A stretch of 64,000 nucleotides of DNA. Source: Nocardioides sp. InS609-2 (GTDB lineage: Bacteria > Actinomycetota > Actinomycetes > Propionibacteriales > Nocardioidaceae). The notes beneath the pieces were generated by a model, which ran no database searches, was not told the DNA's origin, and worked only from the letters and a program-made list of their open reading frames with translations. The stretch covers positions 310,001 through 374,000 of the forward strand of contig NZ_CP060034.1 of NCBI RefSeq assembly GCF_023208195.1, in the 5' to 3' direction. Of the stretch, positions 58,363 through 64,000 are shown piece after piece (the first letter of the stretch is position 1; each line of letters opens with the position of its first letter). The position numbers were made by a program, and so were the translations under genes.

Positions 58363-60821
58363 GAGGGGCCGCCGTACGCCTTCGTCACCGCGATCCGGCG
58401 CGTGAGCTCGTCGGTCATGTCGACGAGGCCACGACGCACGGTGAGGTCGAGCACTCCGCCGGCGATGAGCAGCTCGGCGTGCGCCACGACGTCGTCCGAG
58501 AGCGCGGTGATCGGGAAGAACGAGCGCACCGCGTCGCCCAGAACCCACCCCGCGTGCACCTGTTCGAGGCCGACGAGGGCGTCGAGATAGCGCTGCGCGT
58601 ACTCGTCGGTGAGGTGCTCCTGACCGACCCGCCACATGCCGAGGCCGGCCGACTCGAGCTCGTAGTTGGGCACGCCCGCCTCGCCCGTGAATCGCTGCCA
58701 CGCCCACGCCTTGGCCTCGGCGTCCGGCATCGACGCCACCGCACGGGAGTGTTCGACGCTCGACTTGGCCGTCGGCTCGGCAGCAAGCGCGTCGTCGAGC
58801 TCGTCGCGGGTCGCCTCGCCCATCGACGCCAGCGCGACGAGGATCTTCCAGCGCACGTCGAGGTCGACCTCGATCCCGTCGGGCACGTCCTCCGCGAGCC
58901 AGCCGCGCAGGGTGCGGGCGTCGGTCGCGCTGCTGATCGCCGACTGGAACGCCGACAGCTGCAGCGTCGAGCCCGGCTCGCTCGACGACGTCTTGGTCAC
59001 CATCACCTGGTGGATGCGGGCGAGCGACGCGAGCGGCTCGTTGGACAGCGCGGCGGCCTTGCCGATCGCCCACGGCATCGTGAACGACACGGCGTCGTCA
59101 CTGTCCTCGACCGGCATGCCCGCCTCGACCAGGTCGATGACGTCGGCCGGGTCGATGGCGGCGTTGTGGAAGGCGCTGCGCACGTTGTTCCAGATGCCCG
59201 AGCGCAACCGGGCGTCGTCGGTGGTCGGCAGCGCAGCCTTGAGCAGCGACACCGTCTCGGGGTCGGGCTGCACGAGCGCCCAGCTGTCCTCGAACGGATC
59301 GAGTACGACGGCCGCCCCAGCAGGCGCACTGAAGGGAGTGCTGTCACCGGCGACCGTGAACGGCTCGACCTTCCATGCCTCACCCGGTCTCGCGGTCGCG
59401 ACCCTCAGTGCATGCGACCGATCGGCCGGATGCCCGGCCGGCGCGGTGCGGCGGATCACCGAGGCCTCGCGGTCGAGCACGATCGCGTCCGGGCCGGCGG
59501 TGCGCAGCCATGACGACGTGAACTCCGACAGGTCACCCGCCCCGGACTTCTCCCAGGACGCGAAGAGGTCGTGCATGGTGGCGTTGCCGAACCGGTGGGT
59601 TTCGAAGTGGTCGATGGCGCCCTTGAAGAAGACGTCGTCACCGATCCGGGCGTTCAGCTGCTTCAGGATCGAGGAGCCCTTGGCATAGGAGATGCCGTCG
59701 AAGTCCTGCAACGCGACCGTGGCGTCGAAGGCACCGTTGCCGGCGACCGGGTGGGTCGACGGTCGCTGGTCGGCGACGAGTCCCCACTGGCGGCGGGCGT
59801 AGGCGTTGTGGGTCCACGCGTCGTCGTACTCGGTGACGTCGGCCGTCACGCGGTTGCCCATGTACTCGGCGAAAGACTCGTTGAGCCAGAGGTCGTCCCA
59901 CCACGCCGGCGTCGTGATGTTGCCGAACCACTGGTGGGCCATCTCGTGCGCCAGTGTGGTGGCGCGCTGGATGCGCAGGCCGCGGGTGACGCGCGAGCTG
60001 AAGATCAGCGGGTCGCGGAAGGTCACGCAGCCAGGGTTCTCCATGGCGCCGGCGTTGAACTCCGGCACGAACGCCTGGTGGTAGTTGCCGAACGGGTAGC
60101 GGATGCCGAACAGCCGGTGGAACTCGTCGAAGCACTGTCGCGTCATCGTGAACAGCTCGTCGGCGTCCTTGTCGAGGTCGGCGGCGATCGACGCCCGGGA
60201 GCTCAGGCCGAGCGGGATCCCGTCGTGCTCGTCGGTGACCAGGTGGTACGGCCCGGCGACGAGGGTGACGAAGTAGGTCGACAGCGGCTGTGTCTGCTCG
60301 AACTCCCAGACGCCCGGCTCGACCTGCTCGCCCGGTGCGTTGCCGATGACGACCCAGTCGCTCGGCGCCACCACGTGGAACGTGTACGGCGCCTTGAGGT
60401 CGGGCTGGTCGAAGCACGCGAAGATCGTCGGGGCGGCGTCCATGAAGCTCATCCCGTAGATGTAGTGCCTGCCGTCGGCCGGGTCGACGGAACGGTGCAG
60501 GCCCTCGCCGTCGTTGCGGAACGGCATCACCGCGTCGACGACGAGCTCGTGGGTGCCCGCCGTCGTCTCGATCGGCAGCCGGCCGCGGTCGAGGGTGTCG
60601 GGGTCGACGGACGCGCCGTCGTACGTGATGGTCCTGACGCTGACCGGCTTGAGGTCGACGAAGGTCGGCCCACCGCGAGAGCTGAAGCGGATCGTGGTCA
60701 CCGACGAGAACGTCGCGTCGTCGGCCGCGAGGTCGAGGCGGACGTCGTACGACTCGATGTCGAGGAGGGCGCGGCGCGCCTGCGCCTCGGTGTGCTGGAG
60801 AGACTGTGTGGGAGAGGTCAC
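58359..60821 (-). CDS. pepN: Aminopeptidase N
   Basis: 820 residues, M1 family. The substrate motif is NAGAMENPGCVTFRD and the zinc site HEMAHQWFGNITTPAWWDDL (HExxH) with NESFAEYMGN (third ligand Glu). An ERAP1-like C-terminal helical domain follows. It removes N-terminal residues from peptides. Usual length for the actinobacterial enzyme. Confidence 0.93.
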   Translation of the reverse strand: MTSPTQSLQHTEAQARRALLDIESYDVRLDLAADDATFSSVTTIRFSSRGGPTFVDLKPVSVRTITYDGASVDPDTLDRGRLPIETTAGTHELVVDAVMPFRNDGEGLHRSVDPADGRHYIYGMSFMDAAPTIFACFDQPDLKAPYTFHVVAPSDWVVIGNAPGEQVEPGVWEFEQTQPLSTYFVTLVAGPYHLVTDEHDGIPLGLSSRASIAADLDKDADELFTMTRQCFDEFHRLFGIRYPFGNYHQAFVPEFNAGAMENPGCVTFRDPLIFSSRVTRGLRIQRATTLAHEMAHQWFGNITTPAWWDDLWLNESFAEYMGNRVTADVTEYDDAWTHNAYARRQWGLVADQRPSTHPVAGNGAFDATVALQDFDGISYAKGSSILKQLNARIGDDVFFKGAIDHFETHRFGNATMHDLFASWEKSGAGDLSEFTSSWLRTAGPDAIVLDREASVIRRTAPAGHPADRSHALRVATARPGEAWKVEPFTVAGDSTPFSAPAGAAVVLDPFEDSWALVQPDPETVSLLKAALPTTDDARLRSGIWNNVRSAFHNAAIDPADVIDLVEAGMPVEDSDDAVSFTMPWAIGKAAALSNEPLASLARIHQVMVTKTSSSEPGSTLQLSAFQSAISSATDARTLRGWLAEDVPDGIEVDLDVRWKILVALASMGEATRDELDDALAAEPTAKSSVEHSRAVASMPDAEAKAWAWQRFTGEAGVPNYELESAGLGMWRVGQEHLTDEYAQRYLDALVGLEQVHAGWVLGDAVRSFFPITALSDDVVAHAELLIAGGVLDLTVRRGLVDMTDELTRRIAVTKAYGGPS

Positions 60822-60912
60822 AGGCTCACTCTAGGAGGTGGTTCCGAGCGTCGGATCGCGGCGCATGACCAACGCGATGCCGCCGGGTCGACAGGCGGTC
60901 TACGGTGTCGTC

Positions 60913-62619
60913 ATGGGTGCGCACGACGATGCCGACCACCCGCTGCTGGCGACGATCCGCGAGGCGGTGATCGGCGAGGACCACGTGATGGCGACGCCGT
61001 ACGGGCGCCGTCGGGTCACCTATGCCGACTACACGGCGTCAGGCCGGGCGCTGACCTTCATCGAGGACTTCATCCGTGACCAGGTGCTGCCGTCGTACGC
61101 CAACACGCACACCGAGTCGAGCGGCACCGGCCTGCAGACCACGCGGTTGCGCGAAGAGGCCAGGGACATCATTCGTACGGCGGTCGGTGGTGACCACGAA
61201 ACCGTCGTCGTGTTCACCGGCTCCGGCTGCACGGCCGCGATCGCCAAGCTGATCGGCATCCTCGGCCTCCGGATCCCGTCGACCCTCGACGACCTGCACG
61301 GCCTGAGCGATCACATCGCGCCGGGCGATCGCCCGGTGGTGTTCATCGGGCCCTTCGAGCACCACTCCAACGAGGTGCCGTGGCGCGAGACGGTCGCCGA
61401 CGTCGTGACGATCCGGCAGGACGCCGACGGTCACGTCGACCAGGCCGACCTGCGTGACCAGCTCGAGAAGTACGCCGACCGGCCGCTGCGCATCGGCAGC
61501 TTCTCGGCGGCTTCGAACGTCACCGGCATCGTGTCCGACACCGCCGGCATCTCCGAGCTGCTCCACGAGTACGACGCGCTGAGCTTCTGGGACTTCGCGG
61601 CCGCCGCGCCGTACGTCCAGATCGAGATGAACGCGCCCGCCGACCGACCGGGCGCCTTCAAGGACGCGATCTTCCTCAGCCCGCACAAGTTCATCGGCGG
61701 GCCCTCGACACCGGGCGTGCTGGTGGCGCGGCGCGAGCTCTTCGCCAACCGGGTGCCCGACGTGCCCGGGGGAGGCACCGTCGCCTACGTCAACGCCGAC
61801 GAGCACAGCTATCTGACCGATCCCGCCCACCGCGAGGAGGGCGGCACCCCGGCGATCATCGAGGCGGTGCGGGCCGGGCTGGTGTTCCAGCTCAAGGACG
61901 CCGTCGGCGTCGAGACGATCCGGGCGAGTGAGGAACGGCTACTGCGCCGGGCGGTAGAGACCTGGCGCGACGAGCCCGGGGTCGAGCTGCTCGGCAACCT
62001 CGACGCCGAGCGCCTCTCGATCGTGTCCTTCATGGTGCGCTCGCCCAGCGGTCGCTACCTGCACCACAACTACGTCGTGGCCCTGCTCAACGACCTCTTC
62101 GGCATCCAGTCGCGCGGCGGCTGCTCGTGCGCGGGCCCCTACGGCCATCGGCTCCTGGGCATCGACATCGAGCGCTCGCACGCCTTCGAGCGGGAGATCA
62201 CCGGCGGCTGCGAAGGCATCAAGCCCGGCTGGGTGCGGATGAACTTCAACTACTTCGTCTCCGAGCCGGTCAGCGACTACCTCATCGAGGCGGTGCGGCT
62301 CGTCGCGCGCGACGGCTGGCGGCTGCTCGGTGACTATCTCTTCGACCCCGCGACCGGACGCTGGCGACACCGCGAGGGCCTGGTCGAGCCGCCGCTGTCG
62401 CTGCACCGCATCCGGTACGCCGACGACGGCAGCTTCTCGATGCCGTGTGCCCGTGACGTCGGGGGAGTGGAGCTACTGGCCCAGCACCTGCTCGACGCCG
62501 TACGCATCCTCGACGCGGCCACTCCGCCGCCCCTCGACGAGCACCCGGCCAACGTCAGCGCCGACTTCGAGCACCTGCGCTGGTTCGACCTGCCGAAGGA
62601 TGCCATAGCCGTTCTGTGA
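60913..62619 (+). CDS. Class V aminotransferase (cysteine desulfurase-like)
   Basis: 568 residues from the ATG at 60913. A PLP fold type I enzyme: YADYTASGRALTFIEDFIRD, VVVFTGSGCTAAIAKLIGIL, SFWDFAAAAPYVQI with the PLP-binding Asp, and LSPHKFIGGPSTPGVLVA with the Schiff-base Lys. GIQSRGGCSCAGPYGHRLL holds a Cys at the place of the desulfurase active cysteine. About 150 residues longer than SufS because of a C-terminal extension. Related proteins are common in actinobacteria; substrate not established. Confidence 0.8.
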   Translation: MGAHDDADHPLLATIREAVIGEDHVMATPYGRRRVTYADYTASGRALTFIEDFIRDQVLPSYANTHTESSGTGLQTTRLREEARDIIRTAVGGDHETVVVFTGSGCTAAIAKLIGILGLRIPSTLDDLHGLSDHIAPGDRPVVFIGPFEHHSNEVPWRETVADVVTIRQDADGHVDQADLRDQLEKYADRPLRIGSFSAASNVTGIVSDTAGISELLHEYDALSFWDFAAAAPYVQIEMNAPADRPGAFKDAIFLSPHKFIGGPSTPGVLVARRELFANRVPDVPGGGTVAYVNADEHSYLTDPAHREEGGTPAIIEAVRAGLVFQLKDAVGVETIRASEERLLRRAVETWRDEPGVELLGNLDAERLSIVSFMVRSPSGRYLHHNYVVALLNDLFGIQSRGGCSCAGPYGHRLLGIDIERSHAFEREITGGCEGIKPGWVRMNFNYFVSEPVSDYLIEAVRLVARDGWRLLGDYLFDPATGRWRHREGLVEPPLSLHRIRYADDGSFSMPCARDVGGVELLAQHLLDAVRILDAATPPPLDEHPANVSADFEHLRWFDLPKDAIAVL

Positions 62620-62721
62620 CCCCCATCTCGTGGGGCACATCACCCTTGAAACGGTCACAGGTCATTAATTGTCATCGTAGACTGTAATAGTCGCAAAAGC
62701 GATGCCGTCCATTACACGACA

Positions 62722-62750
62722 TTGTGACAATAACGGCACTTGACTATGGC
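62722..62750 (+). promoter_or_regulatory. Promoter-like element in an AT-rich stretch
   Basis: TTGTGA, 17 nt, TATGGC, 33 nt before the 47-codon gene. The surrounding 62640-62750 is markedly AT-rich for this chromosome and contains short inverted repeats, which fits a regulated promoter. Weak matches, so tentative. Confidence 0.3.
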
Positions 62751-62782
62751 TGGTCCAACGCGGACCGAAGGGATGACGCACC

Positions 62783-62926
62783 ATGAGCACGCAGCTGCAC
62801 GAGGCCTACGGAATCGTCCGGGCACGCGCCAACTCGCGAGACGACCACGCGCTGCTGCGCACGGTCGAGCTGGCTCGCACGCAGGACCGCCGGCTGATCC
62901 TGGCGCTGCGCATCTTCGGTCGCTGA
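62783..62926 (+). CDS. Small hypothetical protein upstream of osmC
   Basis: 47 residues: MSTQLHEAYGIVRARANSRD at the start, ending LALRIFGR. Helical and basic. A ribosome site (AAGGGATG) lies ~10 nt upstream and the promoter-like element above drives it. It ends 32 nt before the OsmC gene, so the two are probably cotranscribed. No family recognised. Confidence 0.45.
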   Translation: MSTQLHEAYGIVRARANSRDDHALLRTVELARTQDRRLILALRIFGR

Positions 62927-62958
62927 CCGACGCCGGCGCGTCTGGCAGGCTCTGGCTC

Positions 62959-63426
62959 ATGACCGATCCTGCACACCAGACGCCCGAACTCACCGACGAG
63001 ACCTTCCGCTCGATCGCCCTCACTCGCATCGGCGAGGGTCGCTACAAGGCCACCAACGCCCGCGGTGGTGAGACCTTCATCGGCAGCGGGGGAGACGATC
63101 CCGACTTCACCCCGGTCGAGCTCCTCCTGGCCGCCATCGCCGGCTGCAGCGCCATCGACGTCGACGGCATCACCGGCAAGCGTGCCGGGGCCACGCAGTT
63201 CGACCTCACGGCCTCGGGTCACAAGATCCGCGACGAGCAGGGCAACCACCTGGTCGGCCTGCGGGTCAGCTTCGACGTCGTCTTCCCCGAGGGGGAGGCC
63301 GGCGACGCGGCGCGCGCCGCCTTGCCCCGCGCCATCGCGCAGACCCGCGACCGGCTCTGCTCGGTCGGCCGCACCGTCGCCCTCGGCGAGCCCATCGAGT
63401 ACGTCGAAGGCTCGACGTACGGGTGA
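62959..63426 (+). CDS. OsmC family protein
   Basis: 155 residues. Typical OsmC layout: FTPVELLLAAIAGCSAIDVD with one of the two redox Cys (the other in DRLCSVGRTV). OsmC/Ohr proteins reduce organic hydroperoxides. The two cysteines suit a peroxidase, but the subgroup cannot be fixed by eye. Confidence 0.88.
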   Translation: MTDPAHQTPELTDETFRSIALTRIGEGRYKATNARGGETFIGSGGDDPDFTPVELLLAAIAGCSAIDVDGITGKRAGATQFDLTASGHKIRDEQGNHLVGLRVSFDVVFPEGEAGDAARAALPRAIAQTRDRLCSVGRTVALGEPIEYVEGSTYG

Positions 63427-63451
63427 CGCGCCCCGGGTTGGGCTACATGCA

Positions 63452-63491
63452 TCGTCGGCGGAGCTGACAAGTTTGCCCTCTCCGCCGACGA
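63452..63491. terminator. Hairpin between convergent genes
   Basis: A perfect 12-bp inverted repeat, TCGTCGGCGGAG and CTCCGCCGACGA, with a 16-nt loop. It lies between the osmC stop and the next minus-strand gene and probably ends both transcripts. Confidence 0.6.
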
Positions 63492-63516
63492 CCCATCTTG
63501 GATCAGAGCAAGGCGA

Positions 63517-63633
63517 TTAGGATCCGCGAATGGCCATTGCCACAAGCATTACGGCAAGGATCCCCGATCCGACGACCAAGAGCGCGCCGAAAAGCACGAT
63601 CAGTGGCTTCCATTCGCCTCGGGAACTTGACAT
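63517..63633 (-). CDS. Small single-span membrane protein
   Basis: 38 residues from the ATG at 63633: SSSRGEWKPLIVLFGALLVV, then a hydrophobic run to MLVAMAIRGS. GAGG lies ~10 nt upstream. One membrane helix, N-terminus basic. Follows the partial gene at the window end with a 19-nt gap. No family recognised. Confidence 0.45.
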   Translation of the reverse strand: MSSSRGEWKPLIVLFGALLVVGSGILAVMLVAMAIRGS

Positions 63634-63652
63634 CAGTCGTGACCTCGAGACG

Positions 63653-64000
63653 CTAGTAGCCGGTCGGCCCACAGGAGCCTCCAACGAAACAGATCTTCCC
63701 GGTTCCATTGCCGTAGTAGTGAATGTCGAAACTGAATGACTGATTCGGCGGGATCATGACGGCGCCTTGCTTGATTGTAATGCGGTAGATGTGCTGGTCG
63801 GCAGACGTGCTAATGATGTCTGGACCAGAGATGAGTTCGACCGACTCTCCTCCCCCCATAGGAAGCCGCGACGGCAAACTGATCGTCGGCGGGGTGGTGC
63901 CAGAGATTCCGTAAAGTGGCCCAACGGTTCCAACCGGCGCTTTGAAACAGAACTTGTTGTTCGCCACAATCGCATGCCCAGCGAATGCATTGAATCTCAG
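63653..64000 (-). CDS. Hypothetical protein, 5' partial at window edge
   Basis: Open from the window edge to a stop at 63653-63655, ~115 residues: AIVANNKFCFKAPVGTVGPL, then DQHIYRITIKQGAVMIPPNQ and GNGTGKICFVGGSCGPTGY at the end. Composition and codon use are less GC-rich than in the rest of the window. Cysteines near both ends could pair, suggesting an exported beta protein. The GTG at 63967 is a possible start, but the frame continues upstream. No family recognised. Confidence 0.45.
   Translation of the reverse strand: MRFNAFAGHAIVANNKFCFKAPVGTVGPLYGISGTTPPTISLPSRLPMGGGESVELISGPDIISTSADQHIYRITIKQGAVMIPPNQSFSFDIHYYGNGTGKICFVGGSCGPTGY

Overview
The window reads as the chromosome of a high-GC Actinomycetota, most likely a Nocardioidaceae-type (Nocardioides-like) organism. 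The evidence is strong G/C third-position bias, frequent GTG starts and 1-8 nt gene overlaps, and a block at 40.4-49.3 kb that matches the conserved actinobacterial order CDP-alcohol phosphatidyltransferase, DUF881, small basic protein, DUF881, gcvH, FHA protein (GarA), MerR (FtsR), bifunctional nuclease, MerR, gcvP. Genus is inference; no rRNA is present to confirm it.

Layout. 0-2.4 kb: 3' part of an APC permease and a DUF389 membrane protein. 2.6-9.5 kb: an IS256-type element with both ends recognisable, whose transposase gene is cut by a 5.4-kb block (IS3 relic, frameshifted IS481, antitoxin relic, zinc-finger/HTH protein, MFS exporter, PptT-like phosphopantetheinyl transferase, 5'-truncated metallophosphoesterase). 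9.5-10 kb: a DUF1326 gene cut by that element. 10.3-21.5 kb, all minus strand: two-component system, a GtrA / DedA-PAP2-GT2 / PAP2-like / GT39 polyprenyl-phosphate-sugar cluster, an ABC-2 transporter with a secreted partner, and an MFS transporter. 21.8-26.9 kb: IS3-like ends flanking an accessory block with a secreted operon (GerMN-like protein, amidase, neocarzinostatin-like lipoprotein) and, divergently, a 27-residue peptide gene followed by a cytochrome P450. The P450 is cut off before its heme-cysteine motif by a group II intron fragment and IS3 sequence. 27-37.8 kb: APP1-type phosphatase, YjbQ, Rieske/FAD oxidoreductase, quinone oxidoreductase, amidase, DUF1501/DUF1800 pair and sulfatase. 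37.9-40.3 kb: two CNNM/HlyC proteins. 40.4-49.6 kb: the gcv/garA/ftsR cluster with a glycine riboswitch before gcvP and two MerR-type palindromes. 49.6-63.4 kb: TldE/TldD, sulfotransferase, SbcC/SbcD, FdhD, PepN, a class V aminotransferase and OsmC. The last 0.5 kb holds small genes of less GC-rich composition running off the edge.

The most interesting material is (1) the short peptide ending ATYIWT directly before a P450, which looks like a decayed relative of the tryptorubin/atropopeptide RiPP pathways; (2) two separate IS elements in one window that each keep both ends but have kilobases of cargo in the middle; (3) a DedA-PAP2-polyprenol-phosphate glycosyltransferase fusion sitting with GtrA and GT39 genes, a nearly complete lipid-carrier cycle; (4) palindromes of the form GTCArG-N5-CyTGAC shared by the two cargo blocks, and ACCCTC-type 7-9-7 palindromes in the garA/merR region. 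All functional calls rest on motif reading; no search was run.
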